Below are positions 24,593-36,545 of a DNA stretch of 64,000 bases, piece after piece. The stretch is from contig OX235279.1 in the NCBI GenBank assembly GCA_944472155.2, positions 62,531,564-62,595,563 of the forward strand. The letters are read 5' to 3'. A program made the translations under genes and the position numbers. This DNA comes from Trichobilharzia szidati. Taxonomy: Eukaryota; Platyhelminthes; Trematoda; Strigeidida; Schistosomatidae. Numbering within the stretch: position 1 is the stretch's first letter; every line of letters begins with the position of its first letter. The notes below the pieces were generated by a model, which was not told the DNA's origin, ran no database searches, and worked only from the letters and a program-made list of their open reading frames with translations.

Positions 24593-27500
24593 TCATTTGA
24601 ATCCAGAAGACACTAAAAATTCGAAAATACTTGGTCAACGAGCTATAGAAAAGGAGAGGTGAGTGAAGGTAGGTGAGTTAGCCGCATCAACCTTCTACAG
24701 TTGACCAAGAATACATGAAGCAGATAACTAATAGGAACCAGCATAAAATTGTATATCATCCTTTCTGACGAAACGTGTGATTTATTTAGTGATGGAGTTA
24801 CTATGTGAATGTATCATTTCTCACGCATATTGTGATTTAGTGTGTGACCGATTCATCGTCTTTTGTCTCACCTCGGTCTTTGTCGGATCGTCAACCAATC
24901 AGAATAGATATTTCCAGCCAGTAAGAACAATCCATTCTCACGGTTATGAGCTGACTTTATTATGTTAAAGAAAATGTATTAATATCATGTTTTGTTTCCT
25001 AATAGACGTACATAATACAACATCTTGCAGTCACAGGCTAGCCTTTGTCTTTTGATATTTGCATGGCTCAGTGAATCGGAAGGTACAACTGACAAGTAGA
25101 CGTATTAGCTTACCAGTCGAGTTCATTACCGTTACAGTAATTAATAGGCGCAGACATAACAAAGTAGCAACAGGTCTATTCAGTTCAATTATAACAAAGT
25201 GGCAACGGAGTTATAACAATATCCCTCAACATCAGTGGCTTCAATCCATAGAGCAAACTATACAGAAAATTTGGTTACCACATCAGGGGAAGTAAGCACT
25301 CAGTTTAACGATCTCATTTCTGCAAGGAAAATAGAATGTGTAGGTAGAAGAGAACAAAATGTTGGTTTCCAGCGATATGAATTTCTTCTCACCCTGATAA
25401 ACCCGAATCTAACGAAAACAACATGAAGGTGTTTTCCATGAACAACAAAAATATCTAAGAGTAGAAGAAATAAATGTCTTAAAACCTGGAGAATTAACTG
25501 ATTTGTGACTTCTGAGCTACCTACACTTTCACAGAAAGATAACAGACATTTACTGGATGATGAATATCACAACTAATGATTATTTCTTTGATCAACCCTA
25601 AAATTTGAATTTGATAATTTCAAGATAATTTCATGATTCTTAAAGTCACTAGAATAGAAAGCACGTTCAATTTCGTCAACAAAACGTAGAGAAATATTTA
25701 GTTTCCGAGTAGGGAAAAGGGATAACAATGAAATCCTCTTCCTAGATGGTTTTATAGCAGGACTGTTAGTGAAACATTACAAACAAAATTAAACAGGACC
25801 TGCAACAAGTAAACTGATCATTCATTGGAGAAAAATAGGCAAATGGACCATCAAAAATCTTGCACTAAATTACCTCATTTCAACTTGTTACACTTGAAAT
25901 GACACACAGAGAGTAAGTAAACTTAGTTAAAATGATGATAAATAACTATAAGTATGTGAAGAAAAAAAGAAAGAATACTAATGTACAATTTAGAGATAAT
26001 GGTCAACATTTACAGAGTGATAAAAAGTGAATAAATGGACACTATTTTGGCTGGTTTTGAGTCATTGCTTTTAACATCATCGCGCCACCAATTAGGCAAC
26101 CTCAGTCCTACTGGTGGTTAAGATTAAGAGTTAGACTTCGTGTAACGATGATGTATTTCTATTTAATCATCTCCTCAGGTGTCTTTTAAACTTTATTACG
26201 TTTCCATCAAGATTATACTTCGAAAAATGCAGCTTGTCATGAATTGCAAATACCGGAGACATATCAGTAAGAAAAATTTCACAGCTATATTGTCTGACTT
26301 CACTAACTTATTCACAAATTTGCTTATCTTTCCCATATGCTCATACTATACGTGACTGGTATTATGAAAATACCTGTTGTTCACATCAGTATAGAGTTAA
26401 TAATGTTGTTGTGCTGCTATATTTTGACTAAACTAACGTACACGTATATCTTAGTACTTCTTCGCGTTTATAATTGTGACCTAACGTTGCGATTACTCGA
26501 CATCCACAACGTAATTCAAAAGGCACTTGCGAAGGAATACGATAGTGTATTATTGCAGCAATCAAAATTCAAAAATCGAGCGAGTACAAAAAGTATCAAT
26601 TGTTAACATGCAAGATTTAGAGTAATAAACAAATCAAAGTACAATTACACAATGAAAGTATACTGCGATGATTAGTAATAAAACGGGTCACTACAATGTC
26701 TGTTTGATGAATAATAACAGGATTGATATATAGGTCCACAAGAGTTGATTAATTTCTGACACTTGCCCAATATCAGGATCCCGAGGTATGAATTAAGTAT
26801 CCCGGCGACTAGATGTATCCTGAACGATATTTGAAGGATTTTACTAACACTGATGTATGCTGCTTTCCAATAATCCTCAGTGATAGTCATTATATAAATG
26901 AGTAATTTAAATAATATAAGTTGAGTTACGACCATTATGAGGTGTATTTCCCACAACATTTAGAAAAATGATGTACTACACTTTTTAATGCTTAATAAAC
27001 GAACAATGGTGTGTTAATATGGTCAGTTCAAACGTGTTTGAATAAATCTGTCCATTTTGCATTTCATGAACTTTGTAATAAAACTCATTAATTCGCTGAC
27101 ATTTTGTTTACTTTTGGCAATAATTGATAAAACGGCTGTAACTTATATCCTTTCTACAAACAGTAACCTGTGTAATTTCTGAATAAAGTGAAGTTACCGT
27201 TTAATTTCAAGCGATAGACTGATGAACTTGTATGGTAACAAAAAATGGACACAAAGACAGGGGATGTAGGTTTATTTTCGTCATGAAATTTTAATAATAG
27301 TAATGTACTAGTCTAAATTTTCAATAAAATACAAAAGTATAGAGTCTATAGGGTAGCATTCTTAAACATATTATGCATGCTGTGTTAAGCACAACGGTAA
27401 GAACACGTCATTTTTATTCACTATCATTGAAAATCACGTAGATAGGTTGACTGACACAGTTAATTAATATTATACACAGCTGGCAATCGAAAATCACTTA

Positions 27501-28111
27501 AACCATTATTATAGCATTCATTTTTCAAAACGTACTGTGTTAACCTCCTAGCTTCAGTTACTTACTGCTAACCTATTAGTAAAGATAAAATTAATAAAAG
27601 AGATACTCAATATACGCCACGGATCGATTTGTGAAGTGAGTATTTCCTCTAACCACCTTCTCATAGACTAATCTTAAAACACTAAAAATACTAATTTACA
27701 TAGATTGAGTTAATCTCATTTTAGCAGTATGACTATCATCTATATAATATGTTTAGGATTTAGTGAACCACAAAACAGTTTGATATAAACATCATGTTAC
27801 ATTAAATGAATAGTAAGTGATTATTTTCTTTGTTGCTATTGTGTCAAGAAAGCTATGAATAATCTTTATCACACTTTTCATCCAAAGTTCACAATAAATA
27901 TTTGATAAGAATAAATTTGAAGAATAAGACCTGTGCAAGACAATACTCAATCAATTTGAATTTTTCAGTAAGCTTTTTTGAAAGAAACAGCATATGAATA
28001 TAACATAGATGCAATTTTTCTGCAAAGTTAACTATTTCTTGACTCTGGTTCCCCTTTTGCAAACCTGTTTCACTGTCAATATATGTGTAAAACTTGGGCA
28101 CTGTGGCAGTA
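24593..28111. other. No recognised feature
   Basis: AT-rich, with short open frames only (longest about 89-95 codons at 26337-26606 plus and 26672-26959 minus), none with a motif or a coherent splice context. Confidence 0.4.
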
Positions 28112-29010
28112 AGTAATTCCATATTAGTTTGTTTATTAGATGTATCACACAGTAAAACAGTATTATTGACTGGATGACGTTTCGAACAAAATTTATTGTA
28201 ACAAGACATATATAAGCGACCAATATTGTTTTCAATTAGATCTTCTTCAGGCTTTACTCTAATTTACATAGATTTGTATATAAAAATTTTAACCAATGAC
28301 GGTTATTTTTTGGATCAAATAATAATAATAAATAGTAATAATAATGTGGTAAATGTTTTGAACGTAGTTAATAACGATGATTATAATGATAACAAAGTGT
28401 TGATAACAGGGTTTATGCAGGTGGCGATAAAAATAACAAAGGTAGTAATATATGTATATGAGAGAACAGTCCTAGTCTGCATACAAAAGAAGTTTGTTCT
28501 ACCTTTGTCTCTCCCTTGGCCTAGGTAAATTCTATTCAAAATCCTCCTACCCTTTCTTATTTTCCATCTCCTTCGAATTTTTATGTTATTTATTTAAAGT
28601 CTGTTTATCTGTCCACTTCACCCTCAGTATTACGTAACTTTTAAGATTTGACCAAATTTATTTATTGAATTGTCTACATATACATATATTACTACCTTTG
28701 TTATTCTTATCGCCACCTGCATAAACCTTTTTATCAATACTTTGTTATCATTATAATCATCGTTATTAACTACGTTCAAAACATTTACCACATTATTATT
28801 ATTATTTGATCCAAAAAATAACCGTCATTGGTTAAAATTTTTATATACAAATCTATGTAAATTAGAGTAAAGCCTGAAGAAGATCTAATTGAAAACAATA
28901 TTGTTCGCTTATATGTCTTGTTACAATAAATTTTGTTCGAAACGTCATCCAGTCAATAATACTGTTTCACTGTATGATACATCTAATAAACAAACTAATA
29001 TGGAATTACT
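28112..29010. repeat. Long imperfect inverted repeat, arms about 340 bp
   Basis: Left arm 28112-28460 and right arm 28677-29010 are highly similar in inverted orientation, around a 216-bp spacer. Shared landmarks: CTCTAATTTACATAG, CCAATGACGGTTATTTTTTG, GTTATTAACTACGTTCAAAA, ATCGCCACCTGCATAAACC. The right arm is followed within 120 bp by a CR1-like LINE 3' end. Confidence 0.85.
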
Positions 29011-29125
29011 GTTTCACTGTCAATTTAACTGACTCATGAATTGGCAAGATGATAAATTCATCACAAAAGTTATCAGTATATATTACTTTATTAGGAAATA
29101 ATTTTATGGAGATATGATATGAAAA

Positions 29126-29806
29126 GTGAAAGTGACTCTTCTCATACAATTTATTAATTCATGTGTTTTGCCCATCATTCTTTATTGTTCTCCATTATTC
29201 TTCCCTGGGCTACTCAAGAAAGACCATATAATACTACGAAGAACATTGAAGGCTGTAAGTAGGGTCAGTGCTATCCCTTTGATTCAACTAACCGACACTG
29301 TTGTCAATAGACATATGAATTCTTGTAAACACTTAGCTAAAGTTATTTTGTCTGATAGTGAACATCCTCTTTATTCACATTTGTTTCCTTGTATCTCTTC
29401 GGGTAAGACCAGAAGAAATTTCATAAACATTTATGCTCGTACTACAAAATATAAAAATTTGACTATACCATATTTGGCACGAGTATTGTGTGAAGAGACG
29501 AATATCAGAAAAGAACTTTTACAAATTTTAAATCATTAACTAAACTATAAAATGTAATGATGCATATTATTGCATGTGTGATTTGTTATATTATTTATTT
29601 ATTATTCACTGTGACCTAGAAATGGTGTGATTTTGTTGGGGTTTTTATTTTTTCCTATTAATTATCAATATTTTTAACATTTCATACATTTATATAATTA
29701 TAAACAGAGCTAAACCAATGCAATATGTAAAATGAAACGCTGAAAATTCCATGCTGTAAATTGTTATTGTTGTGGAATAAAGTGATTATTATTATTATAA
29801 TAAAAA
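29126..29806 (+). pseudogene. CR1/Jockey-like LINE, 3' end of the reverse transcriptase ORF with 3' UTR
   Basis: 136 codons open to a TAA at 29537-29539: IQFINSCVLPIILYCSPLFF, RRTLKAVSRVSAIPL, and TRRNFINIYARTTKYKN then PYLARVL. This is the C-terminal region after the RT palm in CR1/Jockey-type LINEs. The 3' UTR ends GCTGAAAATTCCATGC... TTGTGGAATAAAGTGATTAT... in an ATT/ATA microsatellite (about 29790-29806), a typical non-LTR end. The element is 5'-truncated. Confidence 0.75.
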
Positions 29807-31156
29807 TGTCGAACCAATTTTTCATTACAAACTGCAGGATTTCAGCTGCTCATATCTATAGCGTCAAATACAGTTTGATGCAGGATGTTACCTCAAATGT
29901 GCAAAGAAGTAACGTAATACAGTGCTTTTTGGTCACCAATATATATAAATTTAACATATTCAACTTATAATTACTTTAGTAGCTGGTATTCATAATGACA
30001 GTCGTTTTTACAAATTACTGAGTTATTTATAAAAACTTTTTCACTGTTATTCTTGCACCGCTGTTATCACACAAAGTAAAGAGTTTTGACAGCACTTTAA
30101 GGAGTAGCAATTAGTGCTTAATGTATATGGATTCAGCATAAGGTAGAAATAGACTCGAAAGAGAGGCACACAGTATCCATTTTACGTGCATACAGGTAAT
30201 GGTGACTTACCGAAAATTGTGGAAAATACCTATCAAGACACCAGAAAGTAGAAAACAAAAAGCTCAGCAAAGATATCTTTTCGGCGATTTCATCTTCAAA
30301 GGCTGTACAATTTCATTTTCACACCTAAGTTTACATAGTTACAATTATTATTATTAAATTAAATAGAGTAACGATGGAAGACCAAAAGAAGATAGTAATT
30401 TTCAACTTGATTTGAAAATCTGAAGGTGTGAATATAAATCACAAGATACACAGAAACAAAACAGTTGCGTAATATGTAAAAAAGTTTTCAGTGAAGACGG
30501 GTGTGAAGAGGATGCTGAACTATATAAACCTATGTTTCAAAACACCATTGTGCAGTTTTGGAAATGAAATCGACGGGAAGATAACTTTGCTGAACTTCTT
30601 TTTGGTTTACGAGGAACTCTTTGGTTGAAAATTGACTTCAATATCAGTTCGAAATAAAAATATCCACCATTCTGTGAATAAGCACTGAATTTAATGGCTT
30701 CTCACTAACTTAGGTAGCATTCATTTTCTGTTTTTACTTAAGGAAGCAGATACATTGTAATTGTAACGCTATTTCCAAAAAATTAGTATATTGAGGAAAA
30801 CTTTTACGGAACTGCCTCCAAGATAAATTCTGAGTTCAAAGTAGGGGATGACTTTTTGAAAATCTCGTAAAGGCTGTGAAATATTGGAAGCCAGGTATTA
30901 AAATTATTCTTTCTGGATCAGACTTTCTATCAAATAAAGCTAGAACAGTGCATCTGAACTCAATCCACTTTGAATTAATGAGACACTTCTTTAAACAAAG
31001 GGTTTGGTTATGCTCTTGGAAAGGTCCTCCTTTGTATTGGAATTCTGTGAGAGATATAGTATAATAGATATTGGGGTATTCTGTGTTTAAATTATATCAA
31101 ACTGTTGCAATTGAACGAAGAATACTCTTTCAGATAAATTCATCATCAGGCTCTGC
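29807..31156. other. No recognised feature
   Basis: Spacer between the CR1-like LINE end and the Penelope-like locus. A GTAAGT donor-like site on the minus strand at about 30211 has no convincing exon before it. Confidence 0.35.
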
Positions 31157-32069
31157 AGTTATATATACATTATAGTGAATGAGTGAATTCGTGTTATGAA
31201 CAACATTATTGTTTAAATAACATCTAACTAATAATATCAATGGATTACAGTTCAATGACATCAACATGAAATAAGCTGAATGTCAGCACAATTAGGATAG
31301 ATAATAAATAATACAAATTCATGAATTTGTAGTCTCTACTGAAGGCCAGGACAGTATTAGGGGATGGACTCGCTTATTTTGCACACAGAGCACTTGTTGT
31401 TTGAGGTGAATTGCAATAGCCTCTGCTGTTTGGAGCATGCGGTGCTTCGATGTTTTTGGCAATTTATTCGGTAGCCGGTAGACGATAGAGAAGGATTCTT
31501 CAATGCTGGCTTTGTGGCCGGTTTCGACCAGGTGTTCTAATATCGAACTGTTGATGGTTTTTACTACACCTTTACTTAGCCATACTGGGAGATGTTCTCG
31601 AGCACGAAAAATCAAGCTCCTAGAGCATCGGCCGATATAACTAGCTCCCCAAGCGCAGTTCAATTGGTAGATACAACTGGAAGTGGCCAGTCTAGTTGCT
31701 TCATTTTTCAATCGAGGAATCACCATTGGTCCTGTAGAGAATGAGACGTGTATTTTGCCAGCATTAAAAGTTCTTTGAACTGATTTTCTTAATTTCTTCG
31801 CAATAATTTCACTTGTTATATCGCCCTTGAATTGCAGTCGTATATAAAGAGGCTTCTTGTTTACGGATAGTGAGTATCTCTTTTCCGCTTTCTTTGTCAT
31901 GAATTAAGCATTGTATTAGTTGTATGATTATTTACCCTAATTATTCTCACATTCGGCTTATTTTATGTTGATGTTATTGCACTGTAATCCATTGATATTA
32001 TAAATTCGATGTTATTTAAACAATAATATTGTTCATAACATCAAGTCACTCACTGTTATATATACATAT
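31157..32069. repeat. Inverted terminal sequences flanking Penelope-like copy A
   Basis: 31157-31308 and 31926-32069 are inverted copies. Shared landmarks: GTTATGAACAACATTATTGT on the left arm with its slightly changed complement on the right, ATATCAATGGATTACAGT, and TTAGGATAGATAATAAATAA. Inverted and partial terminal repeats are characteristic of Penelope-like insertions. Confidence 0.75.
31319..31900 (-). CDS. Penelope-like element GIY-YIG endonuclease ORF, copy A
   Basis: 193 codons. The N-terminal linker includes NKKPLYIRLQFKGDITSEII and LRKSVQRTFNAGKIHVSFST; then IYQLNCAWGASYIGRCSRSL and FRAREHLPVWLSKG, which match the GIY-YIG pattern (Y...C..C/W..SYIG.......R..EH). Penelope-like retroelements end in such a domain. 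The RT that should precede it is absent; upstream is instead an inverted copy of the terminal sequence. Probably a remnant despite the open frame. Confidence 0.78.
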   Translation of the reverse strand: MTKKAEKRYSLSVNKKPLYIRLQFKGDITSEIIAKKLRKSVQRTFNAGKIHVSFSTGPMVIPRLKNEATRLATSSCIYQLNCAWGASYIGRCSRSLIFRAREHLPVWLSKGVVKTINSSILEHLVETGHKASIEESFSIVYRLPNKLPKTSKHRMLQTAEAIAIHLKQQVLCVQNKRVHPLILSWPSVETTNS

Positions 32070-32639
32070 ATGATTGTTTCATCTTGTCACTCAAAATACA
32101 AACTTTTGAACAAAAATATGAATTAGAATAAGGAATGTGTCTGATCGATTGTTTTTACTGAAAATACTTTGAATTGTTGGATTAGGGTGATCCTATTTAG
32201 TGCGTTAACCAGTATGACCGATTTCATTGTTCGGCTGATAGTAGCAGCAACTAAATTTGTACCAGGAACCAGTGGTTAATATAATCCAGTTTGAGTTAAT
32301 AAAATTGGCACAGGACATAATTTATTTGGATAAACTGAGCTACTGTCTGAACTGTCACCAAATCTGTTAATAATAATATGAATAAATCCCTACTGTTTAT
32401 TTATTACAGTCTATTTATTCATGTACTATCATGTATAAATCAATATAAATATTCTAAATATAGTTGTGGTTTCCTTGCCTGCATCCACCAAATTTAAAAA
32501 CAAAATAAGGAAGGTAATAACAGCGTTAAGCAGGGAAATAAAATAAGCCAACAGAAATATGACTAAGTAATGAATTAGGCTCAGAATGTTCTGAATTGCT
32601 GACAAATAACGACATACATGGAAATAAGAATATTAAGTT

Positions 32640-32915
32640 AAATCATATCCATTCAACAAGTTCAAGAGAGAAGACGAAGAGACATATGATGGAGGTGAGA
32701 AAAATTTAAAACACAATATAGATACTTCAAATTCTGACAAAAAAAGGAAAGCATATTTAATAAACATATTGAAAATTCGAAAATATTAGAAAGTAGGAGG
32801 CAATAGCACGGCGGAAGAATAGAAAAAAGTGGCAATGTATTGTTGAAGTCCTATGTTCATCTCGAAACAAGAGGGAACACTGATAATATAAAAACAATAA
32901 TGAAAATATTGAAAG
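32640..32915 (+). repeat. RTE 3' tail fragment
   Basis: Contains GGCGGAAGAATAGAAAAAAG, TTGTTGAAGTCCTATGTTCA and a degenerate tail, the same 3' end seen at 43540-43640, 46720-46620 (inverted) and 57860. It directly abuts the RT body that starts at about 32920, so one element's tail is joined to another's middle. Confidence 0.6.
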
Positions 32916-32919
32916 ACTC

Positions 32920-34296
32920 TTGAATCGACCATCTTCACCTACAGCTCGACCAGAAATACCACCAATGAAAGCACCCACAGAACTGCCTACCAGTGGACAC
33001 CGATCCTCCAAAGAAAGCAGAAATCCTGAATGCGATCAGGCTACTGAAGTCCAGTCGGGAAGGCAGCAGGACCAGACGGAATTTCCCTGCCCTCGAAGGA
33101 CTGAAAATGGACCCAGAGACAGTGGCAGATGCGCTCACGCAATTATTGCAGAATGTTTGGAAATAAAGAAAGGTACCTACCGATTGGAATGAAGCCTGGT
33201 TACAATGTCAAGCTACCGAAGCAGGCCAACCTAGTAAGGCCTCTGCAAGAACTGGCGTGGAATCATGCTATTGTCCACGCCAAGTAAAATACTAAGCAGC
33301 ATCATCCTGGAGAGAATAAAACAGCCACTGGATGCAGAACTTCGACTGGAACAAACTGCATTCACGAAAATCAGGTATTGTGGTGAGCCGATTGCAACTC
33401 TACGCATCATCATCATCATCACAGGACAAAGCATAGAATGGCAGTCAAACCTCTCTCTACCTCAACTTCATCGAATTCGAAAAGGCCTTCCTCAGACAGC
33501 GTTGACCGAGAAGTTATTTGGAAACTGCTTCAACGCTACGGCTTGCAATGACCAAGTCTTTATCAACCTCATCCAACAGCCGGTTATGTGACAACGCCAC
33601 GTATCAGTCAGGTGATCCACAACGGAAAACTCAGCGAGGCGTTCGAAGTGCATACATGAGTGATAGAAGCTGGCTTCCCGTAATCACCGATGAGATTCCT
33701 AATTGTGGTGGACAATGGATTATGCGTCAGACTGTTCCGGGGCATTGAGAAGACAGGAATACGTTGAACCACAGATAGGAAGACTCTAGAAGATCTGGAT
33801 TTCTCTTATGATTTATGTTTAGTGTCACGCAGACTCGAAGACTTGCGGGTGAAATCCAACAAACTGGCTGGAGAAGCAGCCACAAAAGACGGGACTCCAT
33901 CCAGGTGAACATAGAGAAGACACGAGTGATGAAGATAACCAACCAACCACAATAGCAACAACAACCAGCACCAATCACCATCGACGGGAGAGATCCAACA
34001 GAGGTTACTTCCTGCCTTTACTTATCTAGGAAGCATCGTGTCAACTGCAGGCAGCCGCGACACATGAAGATATCAAAGCAGGCCAGAATCGGAAATGCGA
34101 GATACTCCTTCATCAACCTGAAACCAGTGTGGGAATCTCCTGAACACCGCGTCAGCATAAAGAGTAAGGTTCTGATTTTCGACACCAATGTCAAGTTGGT
34201 CCTTCTATACGTGTCAGAAACTAGGCCAGTATGTCACGTAAAGGATTTCCAACAGGTTGCAGACTTTTGTCAACAGCTGACTTCGCTGTATCCATA
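32920..34296 (+). pseudogene. RTE/SR2-like reverse transcriptase, copy A
   Basis: Readable across frames: LGSIVSTAGS (33.99-34.05 kb); EALKMDPETVADA-type text near 33.07 kb; IATLRIIIIITGQSIEWQ at about 33390-33445; and RKTLEDLDFSYDLCLVSRRL (33.77-33.83 kb), corresponding to the FADDL palm motif but with SYDL, so the first catalytic Asp is lost. About 95% like 41670-43265 in the same orientation. Many frameshifts and stops. Confidence 0.8.
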
Positions 34297-34384
34297 TTGA
34301 ATTTTCTGTCGTAATCCTGCAGGATGAAATTGGTTCCCACTGCATTAGATGTTTGGCTGCTACTGGTGACGTCATGATGGCCAC

Positions 34385-34654
34385 TCACTGCCTCAGTGTG
34401 TGCTCGTGGTTGTCGTCTGGGTGAACAGAGTAGATTACTGAATCTTCAGTTGACAATTTTGACAGTCCACATCCATTCCATCTGCTCTCACAGATACCCA
34501 GAACTTCTATGCCATATCTTCTCATTTGTCTGGCTACCTGGGCAGCATTCCTTTCTTCGTACATTGGACGTACATTTCGCGTCCCCATTCTTATTCTTGC
34601 TTTCATCGAGAGAAAACACATCGTTTGGCTCACTGGCTTCTCGGAGGCTTTCAC
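34385..34654 (-). pseudogene. RTE apurinic-like endonuclease, N-terminal fragment
   Basis: MKARIRMGTRNVRPMYEERN, then VARQMRRYGIEVLGICESRW and NGCGLSKL. This is the start of the APE-type endonuclease of RTE/SR2 LINEs (consensus GTWNVRT..., LGI.E.RW with the catalytic Glu). The Trp of GTWNV is Arg here. Truncated after about 85 codons by a frame break. Confidence 0.82.
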
Positions 34655-34925
34655 CAGCCTGAGTCATTTGGCCTCTCCGATTCTAGCAAAGAATAAGCTG
34701 CTGTTTGAATGTTTTCTATTTCTAACATATTTTCTGTGAGTTGGAAGTTCCTCTAGCGGTTTGATAGGTTTAGTAGTGTAGGGTTGCTAGCCCCACGCCC
34801 AATCATCCCTCTTTACCCCGGCGTTACGCCGACAAGTAAAGTAGCAAGCTTGTTAACTAGGCGAGACTGTGAAGCGTTATGAACCTCTTCCAACATCCAT
34901 GTGATGATGCCACATGCCAAGTAAT

Positions 34926-35771
34926 TCACAGTACGTGGCTCATTGAAGCGTTTGAAGTGAAGACAGCAGCAAGAAAAGACTGTCTGCTGTCACTGATATT
35001 CATCCTGATTGTGGTGCACTGGATCATGTGGTAGATCATGAGAAGTGAGTAGACAAGCATAGGTTGGGCCAACAAACAGACCCTGGGACATTTGGATTTC
35101 ATAGATTGTTTATGCATCATGACATGCATGCTCGGACATTTATAGTCGAAAATCAACCAGTCAACATGCAGAAGACGGAAGTGATGAGCGATAATCACCA
35201 CCAATGGGCGGAATTTCAAAGAAGTCACCTCTTTCACTTACCCGGTCAGACAGTATCAGTCCGAATACAGACGCTAACGGATGAGGATGTCAAAGCTAGT
35301 ATCGAGAAGGCAAGCCAGGCGTTTGTTGCTATGACATCAGTGTGGGGATCTACATACAACAAGGAAGAACATCAAAATGTTCAACTTGAATATTCAATTC
35401 ATTACTTTTATTTGGTTCAGAGACGGCTAACGTGCGTCATCAAATGCACCTCCAACGGAATGCCCACTTTCATCAACAGACACTCTCACTAAATACTGGA
35501 GATCGAATGGCGGGTGGCGAGCCAGCCGAGAACTTATTGCCCAGAGCCAATGTTCAGAAGGAAATGGAGGTGGATTGGACATACACTGAGGAGACATTCG
35601 AGTGATATCTCATGACAACCACTTGAACACAACTCGAGTGGGAAGAGAAGAGTCGGACATGTGTCTGTGGGTGGTACGAAGGAAATCATATGTTGAAGGG
35701 TATATGAAAGCTTGTGAGCAATCATGGAGTCAGCTGGAAGTGATAACAGGGGATTAGGAACAATCTAAATG
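34926..35771 (+). pseudogene. RTE reverse transcriptase, C-terminal fragment
   Basis: From IEAFEVKTAARKDCLLSLIF (the VRQGCLLSP block, degenerate) through RIQTLTDEDVKASIEKASQA (RT thumb, GSDEDIKARIGKAR-like) and the post-thumb text EMEVDWTYTEETFE (WRWIGHTLRR-like). An ORF spans 35064-35492, but the domain is broken on both sides. Mirror copy on the minus strand at 39610-38760. Confidence 0.75.
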
Positions 35772-36164
35772 TGCTACTTCATCCCATGTTTTACTTAGTG
35801 AGTAGAGCAGCGGTACTACATTGTTCGCTTACTGATTTTTGTTGATCAGTCTTAAGTATCATGCATTTTGTCTTTTTTAACATTTATCTTTATTAACATC
35901 TTATCGAGGTGCGTCATTGAAGTTTGAAAGTATGACAGTTTTAGTTTTGTTGCGCTATCCACTGATTCATTCTTATCGTCCCATCTACTTTAGCCACATT
36001 TTCACCATCATCGTAATATGATTTCTGCAAATAATGCATTTGTCTTTCTCAAAGGTCATTATTTGCAATCGTAATTTCTTGTGTATTTAATATTTCTAAT
36101 CAAATAATGGACTTGGCTATTAAATTGTGTTCAGTTAAGTAGTGCAGATTGACATTAACATGTA

Positions 36165-36363
36165 CTATAGTTTGGTTTGTAAGGATTAGTTATGTTTTAC
36201 GAGTTGATCACGGACTGATATCAGTTAGAGAACCATTGAAAACCAGGGAGTAATGGACAGCTGCTGTTTCATCCTAGTTTGGGAATCATCGGCAGTACTC
36301 TAACTGATATCAGTCCGTGATCAACTCGTAAAACATAACTAATCCTTACAAACCAAACTATAG
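36165..36363. repeat. Palindromic hammerhead repeat, foldback copy
   Basis: Perfect 66-nt inverted arms, 36165-36230 and 36298-36363, both beginning CTATAGTTTGG on their own strand. The 67-nt loop holds a minus-strand hammerhead-like segment (36298-36250): stem I GTACTG with CATTAC (one mismatch), core CCGATGA, and GAAA. The arm sequence (with TCAGTTAGAGAACCATTG on the plus strand) recurs at 36.7 kb and 53.8 kb, so this is a dispersed family. Confidence 0.85.
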
Positions 36364-36545
36364 AAAATTATTCTGATGCTCGCTAGTGACTTGCTACAGG
36401 TTGGAGCTTCCTGTAGTTCTAGTGAGAAGTCGTGACCAGTGAGGTCCAATTAGAAGTCACGTGTGTGGATGGATGTCCCACCAACGACAATAGTTGGGGT
36501 CGCGCTAAAATCACGAATTGGTAGAAGTTAGAATTCATGAGCCAT

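Larger units (their letters stand above)
34297..35771. repeat. Left arm of a 1.48-kb inverted repeat (RTE 5' part and RT C-terminus)
   Basis: Matches the reverse complement of 38750-40236 along its length; the loop between arms is about 3.0 kb. On the minus strand it encodes the RTE endonuclease start (34654-34385) and on the plus strand the RT C-terminal part (about 34930-35760). So the arm itself is a head-to-head junction of two RTE pieces. Confidence 0.88.

Noticed and set aside
31110..31160. Hammerhead ribozyme in the Penelope-like terminal repeat (minus strand CCTGATGATGAATTTATCTG, then AAAG)
   Set aside because: CTGATGA and GAAA are 11 nt apart, but stem II has only two pairs and no stem I partner was found. 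It is likely chance or fully decayed.
32757..33138. Minus-strand ORFs across the RTE copy A
   Set aside because: Antisense shadows of the RTE reverse-transcriptase text on the plus strand; the same shadows recur over copy B.
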